Positions 27,550-36,214 of a stretch of DNA of 64,000 nt are shown here, one piece after another. Made by a program: the position numbers and the translations under genes. Every line of letters begins with the position of its first letter. The stretch's first letter is position 1. The notes under the pieces were generated by a model. The model had not been told where the DNA came from and did no database searches. It saw only the letters and a list, made by a program, of their open reading frames with translations. Source of the stretch: Micrococcus endophyticus (GTDB taxonomy: Bacteria > Actinomycetota > Actinomycetes > Actinomycetales > Micrococcaceae); assembly GCF_014205115.1 (NCBI RefSeq), contig NZ_JACHMW010000001.1, positions 1 through 64,000 of the forward strand, in the 5' to 3' direction.

Positions 27550-27602
27550 GGTAGGGGTCCTCCGCCCGGACCGGCCAGGGCCACCGCGTAGGCTTGAGGC
27601 TC

Positions 27603-28916
27603 GTGAAGACCCTTGTGCTCGGCAACGGCGGCCGCGAACACGCGCTGCTCGCCGCCCTCTCCCGTGATCCGCAGGTCGGCGAGCTCCACGCGGCCCCCGG
27701 CAACGCCGGCATGGCCGCCCTCGCGGCCCTGCACGCCGTCGAAGCCACCGACCCCGACGCCGTCGTCGCCCTGGCCCGCGAGCTGGCCGCCGACCTCGTG
27801 GTGGTCGGCCCTGAGGCCCCGCTCGCCGCCGGCGTCTCCGACGCCTTGCGCGAGGCCGGCTTCGCCGTGTTCGGCCCCTCCCGGGCCGCCGCGCAGCTCG
27901 AGGCGTCCAAGGCGTTCGCCAAGGAGGTCATGGCCGCCGCGGGCGTGCCCACCGCCGGCTCCCGCATCTGCGCCACCGCCGAGGAGGCAGCCGCCGCCCT
28001 GGACGAATTCGGCGCCCCGCACGTGGTCAAGGACGACGGCCTCGCCGCCGGCAAGGGCGTCGTGGTCACCTCCGACCGGGCCGAGGCCCTCGCCCACGCC
28101 CAGGCCTGCTTCGACGCCGGCGGGACCGTGGTCATCGAGGACTTCCTCGACGGCCCCGAGGTCTCCCTCTTCGTGCTCTGCGACGGCACCGACGCCGTCG
28201 CCCTCACCCCCGCGCAGGACTTCAAGCGCATCCACGACGGCGACGCCGGCCCCAACACCGGCGGCATGGGCGCCTACACGCCGCTGCCGTGGCTGCCCGA
28301 GGGCTTCACCGAGGAGGTCATGGACCGCGTGGCCCGCCCCGTGCTGGCCGAGATGGCCCGCCGCGGCACCCCCTTCACGGGCGTGCTGTTCTGCGGCCTC
28401 GCCGTGACCGCCAAGGGCGTCGAGGTCATCGAGTTCAACGTGCGCTTCGGCGACCCCGAGACGCAGGCCGTGCTCGCCCGCCTGACGACCCCGCTGGGCG
28501 GGCTGCTCGCCGACGCCGCCGCCGGCCGGCTCGGCGCCGACCGCGCGCTGGAGTGGAGCGACGACGTCGCCGTGGACGTGGTCATGGCCTCCGCCGGCTA
28601 CCCCGCGACCTCCTCCAAGGGCGACGTCATCACGGGCCTGGCGGACGCCGAGGCGCTCGAGGGCGTGCACGTGATCCACGCGGGCACCGCGACGTCCGGG
28701 GACGACGTGGTGACCGCCGGCGGCCGGGTGCTGGCCGTCGTCGGCCGCGGCGCCGACCTCGCGCAGGCGCGCGAGCGGGCCTACGCCGGCGTGGAGCGGA
28801 TCCGCTTCGACGGCGCCCAGTGGCGCACCGACATCGGGCTCAAGGCCGAGCGCGGCGAGATCGCCGTCCCCGCCGCCGTCGGGCAGGCCGGACAGGCCGG
28901 GGAGGACGCACGATGA
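27603..28916 (+). CDS. purD: Phosphoribosylamine-glycine ligase (GAR synthetase)
   Basis: Second step of purine synthesis: joins glycine to phosphoribosylamine with ATP. 437 aa. ATP-grasp enzyme with KTLVLGNGGREHALL at the start, VVGPEAPLAAGVSDALR, ASKAFAKEVM, VVKDDGLAAGKGVVV, and GPNTGGMGAYTP plus EFNVRFGDPETQ. GTG 27603 is chosen: TAGGCT (27589-27594) precedes it by eight bases, the leaderless arrangement; an upstream TTG at 27594 would overlap the -10. First gene of purDC. Confidence 0.96.
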   Translation: MKTLVLGNGGREHALLAALSRDPQVGELHAAPGNAGMAALAALHAVEATDPDAVVALARELAADLVVVGPEAPLAAGVSDALREAGFAVFGPSRAAAQLEASKAFAKEVMAAAGVPTAGSRICATAEEAAAALDEFGAPHVVKDDGLAAGKGVVVTSDRAEALAHAQACFDAGGTVVIEDFLDGPEVSLFVLCDGTDAVALTPAQDFKRIHDGDAGPNTGGMGAYTPLPWLPEGFTEEVMDRVARPVLAEMARRGTPFTGVLFCGLAVTAKGVEVIEFNVRFGDPETQAVLARLTTPLGGLLADAAAGRLGADRALEWSDDVAVDVVMASAGYPATSSKGDVITGLADAEALEGVHVIHAGTATSGDDVVTAGGRVLAVVGRGADLAQARERAYAGVERIRFDGAQWRTDIGLKAERGEIAVPAAVGQAGQAGEDAR

Positions 28917-29899
28917 GCCACGAGACCCCCGCGTCCGACACCGCGCCCCATTCCGGAGCCGCGCCCCGCGGCTTCGCCGGCGCCGAGGCCCTCGAGCTGC
29001 CGGGCTGGCGCCACGTGTACTCCGGCAAGGTGCGCGACCTCTACGAGCCCGCCGACGCCGCCCCCGGCGAGTCCGAGACCCTGCTCGTGGTGGCCTCCGA
29101 CCGGATCAGCGCCTACGACCACGTGCTCTCCCCGCCCATCCCGGACAAGGGCGCCGTGCTCACCCAGCTCACGCTGTGGTGGTTCGAGCGGCTCTCCGAG
29201 GGGTACAACGGCGCCGCCGGCGCGCCTGTGGAGCACCACGTGGTGAGCACGGACGTGCCCGAGGCCGTGGCCGGCCGTGCCATGGTGGTCAAGCGCCTGC
29301 GGATGTTCCCCGTGGAGTGCATCGCCCGCGGCTACCTCACCGGCTCCGGCCTGGCCGAGTACCGCGAGTCCGGGACCGTCACCGGCCTGCCGCTGCCCAC
29401 GGGGCTCGTGGACGGCTCCCGCCTGGACCCGGCGATCTTCACCCCGTCCGCGAAGGCGGAGGTCGGCGAGCACGACGAGAACATCACGTTCGAGCAGATG
29501 AGCGAGCGGGTGGGGGCCGAGGCCGCCGAGCGGCTGCGCTACCTCACCCTGGACCTGTACTCCCGCGCCGAGGCGATCGCGCGCGACGCCGGCATCATCC
29601 TGGCCGACACGAAGGTCGAGTTCGGCGTGGACCCCGCCACCGGCCAGGTGGTGCTCGGCGACGAGGTCCTCACCCCCGACTCCTCCCGCTTCTGGGACGC
29701 CGAGGACTACGAGCCCGGCCGCGCCCAGGCCAGCTTCGACAAGCAGTTCGTCCGCGACTGGCTCACGAGCGACGCATCCGGCTGGGACCGCGCCTCCGGG
29801 GCCGAGCCGCCGGAGCTGCCCGCCGACGTCGTGGAGAAGACCCGCGCCCGCTACGTGGAGGCGTACGAGCGGCTCACGGGCCGCCCCTTCGAGGCCTGA
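28913..29899 (+). CDS. purC: Phosphoribosylaminoimidazole-succinocarboxamide synthase (SAICAR synthetase)
   Basis: Purine step joining aspartate to CAIR. 328 aa, the long yeast-like form. Landmarks: VYSGKVRDLYE, VVASDRISAYDHVLSPPIPD, ECIARGYLTGSGLAEY, SAKAEVGEHDENITFE, and ILADTKVEFG with DEVLTPDSSRFWD. ATG overlaps the purD stop (ATGA). purM and purF are 13 kb away on the other strand, so the pathway is split into two units here. Confidence 0.97.
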   Translation: MSHETPASDTAPHSGAAPRGFAGAEALELPGWRHVYSGKVRDLYEPADAAPGESETLLVVASDRISAYDHVLSPPIPDKGAVLTQLTLWWFERLSEGYNGAAGAPVEHHVVSTDVPEAVAGRAMVVKRLRMFPVECIARGYLTGSGLAEYRESGTVTGLPLPTGLVDGSRLDPAIFTPSAKAEVGEHDENITFEQMSERVGAEAAERLRYLTLDLYSRAEAIARDAGIILADTKVEFGVDPATGQVVLGDEVLTPDSSRFWDAEDYEPGRAQASFDKQFVRDWLTSDASGWDRASGAEPPELPADVVEKTRARYVEAYERLTGRPFEA

Positions 29900-29940
29900 C
29901 CCCCGGCCCACAACGGGCGCTTTCGCCGCCCACACGGGCG

Positions 29941-30010
29941 CTTTCGCTCGGGAAATCGTCGCTACCATGCCGGGATTTCGGCGCGGTAGCGACGATTCCC
30001 CGAGCGAAAG
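29941..30010 (+). repeat. Family B palindromic element, copy B1
   Basis: 26-base arms beginning CTTTCGCTCGGGAAATCGTC (29941-29966) and its complement ending GAGCGAAAG (29985-30010), one mismatch, loop of 18 bases. A direct repeat ACGGGCGCTTTCG (29913 and 29934) suggests an older partial copy just before it. The loop is also similar to that of copy B2, so the whole 70 bp is conserved. Confidence 0.9.
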
Positions 30011-30034
30011 TCCGGGGGTGGGTGGGGCGTCCGG

Positions 30035-30073
30035 TCCTGCACAGACGACGGCGGCCGCGCGCCCGTCCACGGA
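30035..30073 (+). promoter_or_regulatory. Bipartite motif, site 2 (before DUF559 gene 2)
   Basis: TCCTGCACAG at 30035 and TCCACGGA at 30066 (31 apart). CAGTGT at 30111-30116, 45 bases after the second half, is the matching -10-like hexamer, with the ATG seven bases after it. Confidence 0.6.
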
Positions 30074-30123
30074 CGGCCCGCTCCGGTGATCGGCCCGACG
30101 CCGGACGGGCCAGTGTTCGCGAC

Positions 30124-31092
30124 ATGTCGCCTCGTGAACCCGCCCCCCTGCCCGCCGCCTTCTCCGACCTCCCCTTCGGCGCGGCCGACCTCCGCCGCGC
30201 CGGCGTCTCGGTCGAGCGCACCCGCCGCGCCGATCTGCGCCGCGTGAGCCAGGGGCTCCACCGGGCCCGGGAGGCCGAGCGCGGCGAGTGGGCCGACCTC
30301 GGCTACCCCGTGGACCCCCTGCCGTGGGTGCCGGAGGAGGCAGCCGCCGTCGTGCCCTTGACCGGGGGAGTGGTCTCCCACCTGAGCGCGCTGCTGCTGC
30401 ACCGGCTGACGGTGCCGCCGTGGGTGCGGCCGGACGGGCGGCTGCACGTGAGCCGGCGGCACGGGCGCGGCGTCTGCGACCGGTCCGGGGTGGTCACGCA
30501 CGGGCGCTCCGTGCCGCAGGAGGACGTGGTGGCGCTGCACGGGATCGCCGTCACGTCGGTGGAGCGGACGTGGCTGGACCTGGCCTCGCTGATGCCGCGG
30601 GGTCCGGTGGATCCGCTGGTGATCGCCGGGGACGCGCTCGTGAACCGTCCGTGGATCGCGGGGGACGGGCGGCGGGGCGAGCCCGTGACGAGCGTCGAGG
30701 CGCTGCGGGCGGCGCTGCGCCGGGCGGGGCGGTTCAAGGGCGTGCGCGCGGCCCGGGGGGCCCTGGACCTGGTGCGGGTGGGGGCCGACTCGCCGCCGGA
30801 GACCGAGCTGCGGCTCGCGCTGGTGGACGCCGGCCTTCCGGAGCCGGAGCTGCAGGTCTCCGGGGACCCCGGCGACCGGTTCGCGCCCGTCGCGGACCTG
30901 GGGTATCGGGACTGGAGGCTGGCGCTGCAGTACGACGGCGGGCATCACCGTTCTCGCGAGCAGCAGGCCCGCGACGCGCGGCGGGACGGCTGGTTCCACG
31001 ACCGCGGCTGGCGGTCGCTGAGGCTCACCGCCGACGACCGGCTCGACGGGTTCCGGCGCGCCATCGCCTGGGTGCGCCGCCACCGTCCCTGA
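30124..31092 (+). CDS. DUF559/Vsr-like nuclease-fold protein with N-terminal winged-helix-like region (paralog 2)
   Basis: 322 aa, paralog of the 12423 protein over its full length. N-terminal part: DLRRAGVSVERTRRADLRRV, then SQGLHRARE, the AbiEi/DUF559 lead-in. Middle: VTSVERTWLDLASLM and GRFKGVRAARGALDLVR. C-terminal domain: SPPETELRLALVDAGLPEPE, DLGYRDWRLALQYDGGHH and a final GWRSLRLTADD. The usual EYDG is QYDG here. Leaderless ATG; palindrome B2 begins at the last base of the stop codon and B1 lies upstream. Many actinobacterial homologues are annotated only as endonuclease-domain proteins; function unknown. Confidence 0.82.
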   Translation: MSPREPAPLPAAFSDLPFGAADLRRAGVSVERTRRADLRRVSQGLHRAREAERGEWADLGYPVDPLPWVPEEAAAVVPLTGGVVSHLSALLLHRLTVPPWVRPDGRLHVSRRHGRGVCDRSGVVTHGRSVPQEDVVALHGIAVTSVERTWLDLASLMPRGPVDPLVIAGDALVNRPWIAGDGRRGEPVTSVEALRAALRRAGRFKGVRAARGALDLVRVGADSPPETELRLALVDAGLPEPELQVSGDPGDRFAPVADLGYRDWRLALQYDGGHHRSREQQARDARRDGWFHDRGWRSLRLTADDRLDGFRRAIAWVRRHRP

Positions 31093-31163
31093 CTTTCGCT
31101 CGGGAAATCGTCGCTACCATCCCAGGATTCCGGCGACGTAGCGACGATTTCCCGAGCGAAAGT
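31092..31163 (+). repeat. Family B palindromic element, copy B2
   Basis: Perfect 26-bp arms (31092-31117 and 31138-31163) with the same CTTTCGCTCGGGAAATCGTC start as B1 and a 20-base loop similar to B1's. Same orientation as B1, so gene 30124-31092 lies between two direct copies. Confidence 0.92.
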
Positions 31164-31180
31164 GCCCGAGGCCGGGCCGG

Positions 31181-33124
31181 TCAGGCGTCGTCGGGGACGA
31201 GCGAGTCCTCCCAGGCCCGGTGCAGGGCGGCGAAGCGGCCGCCGACGGCCACGAGCTCGGCGGGGGAGCCGTCCTCCACCACGCGGCCGTCGTGCACCAC
31301 GAGAACGCGGTCGGCGATCTCCACGGTGCTCAGCCGGTGCGCGATGATCAGCGCCGTCCGGTTGCCCAGCAGCCGCTCGAGGCCGTCCTGGACCAGCCGC
31401 TCGCTGGGCAGGTCCAGGGAGCTGGTGGCCTCGTCGAGGATGAGCACGGCCGGGTCGGCCAGGAACGCGCGGGCGAAGGACACGAGCTGCCGCTGGCCGG
31501 CGGAGAGCCGCCCGCCGCGCTTGGAGACGTCTGTGTCGTACCCCTCGGGCAGGTCGAGGATGAACTCGTGGGCGCCCACAGCGCGCGCGGCGGCCTGGAT
31601 CTCGGCCTCGGAGGCGCCCGGTCGGCCCAGCGCGATGTTCTCGGCCACCGTCCCGGAGAACAGGAACGCCTCCTGGGTCACCATCACCACGTTGCGCCGC
31701 AGGTCCGCGCTCGCCAGCTCCTTCAGCTCGACCCCGTCCAGGGTGAGGGAGCCGGACGTGAGGTCGTAGAACCGCGCGATCAGCTTCACCAGCGTGGACT
31801 TGCCGGCGCCGGTCTGGCCCACCACGGCCACGGTCTGCCCGGCCGGCACGGTGAGGTCGAACTCGGGCAGGACCACTTTCTCGGGGCCGTAGCCGAAAAC
31901 GGCGTCCCGGAACGCGATCCGCCCGGAGGCCACGCCCTCGCCGGCGGCCGCGGCCCCGGGCAGTGGGGTGGGCTCGGGCGCCTCGACCACGGCGGGCTCC
32001 TCCTCGAGCAGGCCCGAGACCTTCTCCAGGGCCGCGCCGGCGGACTGGAACGAGGAGTAGAACATGGCCACCATCTCCATGGGCTGGAACACGCGGCGGC
32101 CGGCGAGCACGAGGGCCACGAGCACGCCCACCTCGAGGTCGCCGGAGAGCACCCGGAGCCCGCCGAACACGAGCAGCGCCGCCACGGTGAGGTTGCCGGT
32201 CACCACGAGCACGGGCTGCAGGACGCCGAACAGGGTGAGCGTGTGCACCATGTCGTCCCGGTAGTCGGTGGCCAGGCGGGTGTACTTCGCCTCGTTGGCG
32301 CGCTGGCGGCGGAAGGCCTGCACGGCGCGGATGCCGGTCATGGTCTCCACGAAGTGCACGATCGCGCGCGCCGAGGACACCCGGGAGCGCCGGTAGGCCT
32401 CCTCGGAGCGCTTCTGGTACCAGCGCACGGCGACGGCCACGGGGATGAACGCCACGAGCAGCACGAGGGCCGAGGGCGGGTCCAGCAGCACGATGGACAC
32501 CGCGGTGAACGCCATGAACAGTACGCCGGAGACGAGCGAGGACACGCCCTGGTCGAGCAGCTCGCGCAGCGCCTCGAGGTCCGAGGTCTGCCGGGAGATC
32601 ACGCGCCCGGACGTGTACTTCTCGTGGAAGCCCAGGGAGAGCCGCTGGGTGTGCCGGAACACGCGCACGCGCAGCGCGAGCAGCATGCGCTGGCTCGCGC
32701 GCGCCGTGAGCCACTGGTACAGGCCCAGCAGCACGCCGCCGGTGACGCCGGTGAGGGCGTAGGCCCCGCCCACCAGCACGACGACGCCCCACGCGTCTGC
32801 CCCGGTGCGCACGGCCTCGACGACCTGGGGCAGGCCCCAGTCGATCGCCCAGGCGATCACCAGCGGCACCGCAGCGCGCGCGGCGTTGGAGACGACCACG
32901 AGGACCACCGTGAGCCACAGCATCCCCTTCACGGGGCCGGCGAGCTGGCGCAGCAGCGCCCAGGAACGGCGGCGGACGTGGCGGCGCTCCTCGGGGGTGT
33001 ACTCGAGGGTCTCCTCGGCGCGCACGCCGAGCACCCGCAGGTCCCGGGCCGCGGCGGCGTCCACCACTGACAGGGTGGAGGTCTCGGGCGCGGCGGTCGA
33101 TCCGGTGCGGCGGCGCGGGCTCAT
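31181..33124 (-). CDS. ABC exporter half-transporter, subunit 2
   Basis: 647 aa: six-TM exporter domain (about 55-340) fused to an ATPase domain (about 400-647). Walker A GQTGAGKST, Walker B AVLILDEATSSLD with the catalytic Glu, H-loop IIAHRLSTV. The signature is LSAGQ rather than LSGGQ. Partner of the 33121 protein; ATG at 33124 overlaps its stop. Family: heterodimeric multidrug/lipid exporters (BmrCD, TM287/288, Rv1272c/1273c types); substrate unknown. Confidence 0.93.
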   Translation of the reverse strand: MSPRRRTGSTAAPETSTLSVVDAAAARDLRVLGVRAEETLEYTPEERRHVRRRSWALLRQLAGPVKGMLWLTVVLVVVSNAARAAVPLVIAWAIDWGLPQVVEAVRTGADAWGVVVLVGGAYALTGVTGGVLLGLYQWLTARASQRMLLALRVRVFRHTQRLSLGFHEKYTSGRVISRQTSDLEALRELLDQGVSSLVSGVLFMAFTAVSIVLLDPPSALVLLVAFIPVAVAVRWYQKRSEEAYRRSRVSSARAIVHFVETMTGIRAVQAFRRQRANEAKYTRLATDYRDDMVHTLTLFGVLQPVLVVTGNLTVAALLVFGGLRVLSGDLEVGVLVALVLAGRRVFQPMEMVAMFYSSFQSAGAALEKVSGLLEEEPAVVEAPEPTPLPGAAAAGEGVASGRIAFRDAVFGYGPEKVVLPEFDLTVPAGQTVAVVGQTGAGKSTLVKLIARFYDLTSGSLTLDGVELKELASADLRRNVVMVTQEAFLFSGTVAENIALGRPGASEAEIQAAARAVGAHEFILDLPEGYDTDVSKRGGRLSAGQRQLVSFARAFLADPAVLILDEATSSLDLPSERLVQDGLERLLGNRTALIIAHRLSTVEIADRVLVVHDGRVVEDGSPAELVAVGGRFAALHRAWEDSLVPDDA

Positions 33125-35148
33125 CGGGTCTCCTCCCGGCCGGCGGTCCGGCCTGCGGGTGGGCGCGCGGCTCCGGCCGGGGGCCGGGCGGCGTCCGTGG
33201 CGGCGGCGAGCGCCGCGTCGTCGTGGGCGGCGTCCGCGAGCCCGGCGAGGCTGCGGTCCTCGGCGGCGCCGGTGGTGATGATCTCCCGGTAGGCGGCCGA
33301 GCGGGCGAGCAGCTCGGCGTGCGTGCCGACGTCGTGGATCGCCCCGTCCTGCAGCACGGCCACGCGGTCGGCGAGGGCCACGGTGGAGGGCCGGTGGGCC
33401 ACGATGAGCGTGGTGGTGCCCGCCAGGACCTCGCGCAGCCGGCCGGTGACGGCCTCCTCGGTGCGCACGTCCAGGGCGGAGAGCGGGTCGTCCAGGACGA
33501 GCACGTCCGGGCGGGCGGCGATCGCGCGGGCCAGGGCGATGCGCTGGCGCTGCCCGCCGGACAGGCTCAGCCCCTCCTCGCCGATCTCCGTGTCCACGCC
33601 CACGGGCAGGTCGCGGGCGAACCCGGCCTGGGCGGTGTCCAGGGCCAGGTCCAGCAGCGCCTGGGCGCGTGGGGAGTCCAGCCCGTCCGCGGTGACCTCG
33701 GCGGGGGCGCCGAGCAGCACGTTGGCGCGGACGGTGTCCGAGAACAGGGTGGCGTCCTCGAAGGCGATGGACACGCGGCGGCGCAGCTCGTCCAGCGGGT
33801 ACGCGCGCACGTCCGTGCCGTCCACCTCGACGACGCCCGCGGTGACGTCCAGCAGGCGCGGCACGAGCTGCACGAGGGTGGACTTGCCGGAGCCCGTGAC
33901 GCCCACGAGCGCCATGGTCTCCCCGGGCGTCAGCTCCAGGTCCACCCCGGCGAGCAGGGGGCGGGAGTCCTCGGGGGCGTCCGGGTAGCGGAAGACGACG
34001 TCCCGGAAGGCGAGCCGGCCCGACGACGGCGGCAGCCCGTCCGTCACGACGGGCGAGTCCTCCGCCGCGCTCGAGGCCACGGCACGGGAGGTGGCCTCCT
34101 CCTCCGCGGCGTCCGTGCCGGCGGGGGAGGCGACGGCCACGGGCACGCGCATCACCTCGAGGTGGCGGTCGATGGCGGTCTTGGCGGAGAGGGTCATGCC
34201 CATCAGCTGGCCCACGCCCTCCACGGGGCGGGCGAGCACCGCCGTCGTGGCGAAGTATGCGGCCAGCGCGCCCACCGTGAGGTCCCCGACCGCCACGAGG
34301 TACAGGCCGAGGCCCAGCGCGACGCCGAGCACGAGCTCCGGCAGGGACACGGTGAGGGAGATGAACTTGGCCAGCACGGAGGCCTTGTGCACCTCGGTGC
34401 CCTGCAGGGTCTCGGCCTCGCCGCGGAAGCCGTCCAGCGCGTCCGGGCCGCGGCCGAAGGCCTTGAGCACGCGGATGCCGTGCACGGACTCCTCCACGGT
34501 GGTGGCGAGGTCGCCGGCCTGGTCCTGGGAGAGGCGGGAGGCTGCCCGGAAGTCGGTGCGGAAGCGGAACGAGCGGATCATGATCGGCACGGCCGCGACC
34601 AGGTACAGCAGGGCCAGCTGCCAGGACATCACGAACAGCAGGACGAGGCCGACCACGATGGTCACCGACTCCACCACGAGCATCACGGAGCCGAAGGCGA
34701 TCCAGCGGCGCAGCAGCGCCAGGTCCCCCTGGGCGCGGGAGAGCAGCTGGCCGGAGGCCCAGGCGTCGTGGAACGCGACGGGCAGGCGCTGCAGGCGCCG
34801 GTAGATGCTGATGCGGGCCCGGTTCTCCACGTCCGCCGCCGGCGGCAGGATGAAGAAGCGGCGCAGCCAGATGAACAGCGCCTCGGCCAGGCCGAGCAGG
34901 GCCAGCGCGCCGGCCGCCCACCACACGCCCGCGGCGGGGTCGGCGGTGCCGGCCGTCCCGGGAGCGGCCTCGGCGAACACGGTGTTCACGAGCACCTGGA
35001 CGACCTGCGGGATCGCGAGGGCGACCAGGCCCGCGGCCATCGCGGAGAGCAGGCCGAGCACCCATCGCCCGCGCACGCCCTGCAGGTAGGGGGCGACGCC
35101 CTGGAGGGCCTCGCGCAGGGGCAGCGGTCGGGTTGCGGTGCGCGTCAC
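33121..35148 (-). CDS. ABC exporter half-transporter, subunit 1 (degenerate ATPase site)
   Basis: 675 aa: exporter TM domain then ATPase. Walker A GVTGSGKST, signature LSGGQRQRIALARA canonical, but Walker B reads VLVLDDPLSALD, with Asp in place of the catalytic Glu. H-loop VAHRPSTV. With the partner's LSAGQ signature this forms one degenerate and one consensus ATP site, as in known heterodimeric exporters. GTG at 35148 follows TAGAGT by seven bases on the minus strand (leaderless). The C-terminus has an Ala/Pro-rich tail with two ARPPAG repeats. Confidence 0.93.
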   Translation of the reverse strand: MTRTATRPLPLREALQGVAPYLQGVRGRWVLGLLSAMAAGLVALAIPQVVQVLVNTVFAEAAPGTAGTADPAAGVWWAAGALALLGLAEALFIWLRRFFILPPAADVENRARISIYRRLQRLPVAFHDAWASGQLLSRAQGDLALLRRWIAFGSVMLVVESVTIVVGLVLLFVMSWQLALLYLVAAVPIMIRSFRFRTDFRAASRLSQDQAGDLATTVEESVHGIRVLKAFGRGPDALDGFRGEAETLQGTEVHKASVLAKFISLTVSLPELVLGVALGLGLYLVAVGDLTVGALAAYFATTAVLARPVEGVGQLMGMTLSAKTAIDRHLEVMRVPVAVASPAGTDAAEEEATSRAVASSAAEDSPVVTDGLPPSSGRLAFRDVVFRYPDAPEDSRPLLAGVDLELTPGETMALVGVTGSGKSTLVQLVPRLLDVTAGVVEVDGTDVRAYPLDELRRRVSIAFEDATLFSDTVRANVLLGAPAEVTADGLDSPRAQALLDLALDTAQAGFARDLPVGVDTEIGEEGLSLSGGQRQRIALARAIAARPDVLVLDDPLSALDVRTEEAVTGRLREVLAGTTTLIVAHRPSTVALADRVAVLQDGAIHDVGTHAELLARSAAYREIITTGAAEDRSLAGLADAAHDDAALAAATDAARPPAGAARPPAGRTAGREETR

Positions 35149-35198
35149 AGCGGGTACTCTACCGCCGGGCCCGGACAGGACAGCCCCAGGTCAGCCGC

Positions 35199-36209
35199 TC
35201 AAGCGCGGGGGAGCAGCTCCAGCACCACGGCCTCGGGCCGGCACGCGAAGCGCACGGGGGCCGACGGCGCGGTGCCCAGTCCCGCCGACACCTCGAGCGG
35301 CACGGTGCGCCCGGCGGCGGTCCACGTGGAGACCCCGGAGGCCTGGGCGCGCGGCAGGTCGCAGTTGGTCACGAGGGCGCCGAACCCGGGGAGGCAGACC
35401 TGGCCGCCGTGGGTGTGCCCGGCCAGCAGCAGGTCGGCGCCGTCGGCGGTCATGGCGTCCAGCACGCGGCGGTAGGGGGCGTGGGTGACCCCGAGCCGGA
35501 ACCGGCCGTCCCCGCCGGGCCCGGCCGCGCCGTCGTCGTGGGCGGACGCCGGGCCGGAGGCCGCGGCGTCCCCCGGAGCCGGAGCCGGGGCCGGGAAGCC
35601 GCCCCAGTCGTCGAGGCCCAGGTGCGGGTCGTCGGTGCCGGCGGCGAGGACCTCGAGCACGGTCCCGGCGCGCGTGGGCACGCTCAGCACGGACCCGCGG
35701 TTGGTCAGGTCGGCCCAGCCGGCGGCCCGGAAAGCCCCGAAGAGCGCCTCGGTGGGCAGCCGGGCCCGGTCCTCGTCCATCCGGGACGGCCCGGCGAAGT
35801 AGCGGAACGGGTTGGCCGGCTTGGGCTCGTAGTAGTCGTTCGAGCCGGGCACGAACACGCCGGGGCGGCGCAGCAGCGGGCCCAACGCGTTCAGGACGAG
35901 CGGCACGGACGCGGCGGCGGAGATGTTGTCCCCCGTGTTGACCACGAGGTCCGGCTCGAGCGCGTCCAGCCCGCGCAGCCACGCCATCCGGGAGCGGTTG
36001 CGGGGCAGCAGGTGGATGTCCGAGAGGTGCAGCACCCGGACCGGGTTCGCGCCGGCGGGCAGCACGGCGAGCCGGTGCGTGCGGACCACGCGGGCCTCGG
36101 CCTCCACGAGGCCCCAGGCCAGCCCCAGCGCGGCGGCGGCCCCCATCCCGACGGCGGCCCGGGACCCCGCGCGGACGAGCCGGCGCGGGGCGGTGACGGA
36201 AGGACGCAT
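35199..36209 (-). CDS. Metallophosphoesterase (membrane-anchored, calcineurin-like)
   Basis: 336 aa. A hydrophobic N-terminal segment (about 18-34) anchors it, with the catalytic domain outside. Metal-binding motifs: HLSDIHLLPRN (D-x-H), VNTGDNIS (GDN), GSNDYYEP (G-N-D variant of GNHE), GVTHAPYR (His) and LLAGHTHGGQ (GHTH). A Gly/Ala/Pro-rich insert lies at about 210-235. In this genus group it commonly follows the class A PBP gene, as here (five bases after its stop), so an envelope role is likely. Confidence 0.9.
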   Translation of the reverse strand: MRPSVTAPRRLVRAGSRAAVGMGAAAALGLAWGLVEAEARVVRTHRLAVLPAGANPVRVLHLSDIHLLPRNRSRMAWLRGLDALEPDLVVNTGDNISAAASVPLVLNALGPLLRRPGVFVPGSNDYYEPKPANPFRYFAGPSRMDEDRARLPTEALFGAFRAAGWADLTNRGSVLSVPTRAGTVLEVLAAGTDDPHLGLDDWGGFPAPAPAPGDAAASGPASAHDDGAAGPGGDGRFRLGVTHAPYRRVLDAMTADGADLLLAGHTHGGQVCLPGFGALVTNCDLPRAQASGVSTWTAAGRTVPLEVSAGLGTAPSAPVRFACRPEAVVLELLPRA

Positions 36210-36214
36210 GCGGG

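Noticed and set aside
29941-31163. Insertion sequence with terminal inverted repeats
   Set aside because: The flanking elements are direct copies of a palindrome, no target-site duplication is visible, and the protein has no DDE, HUH or serine/tyrosine recombinase motif.
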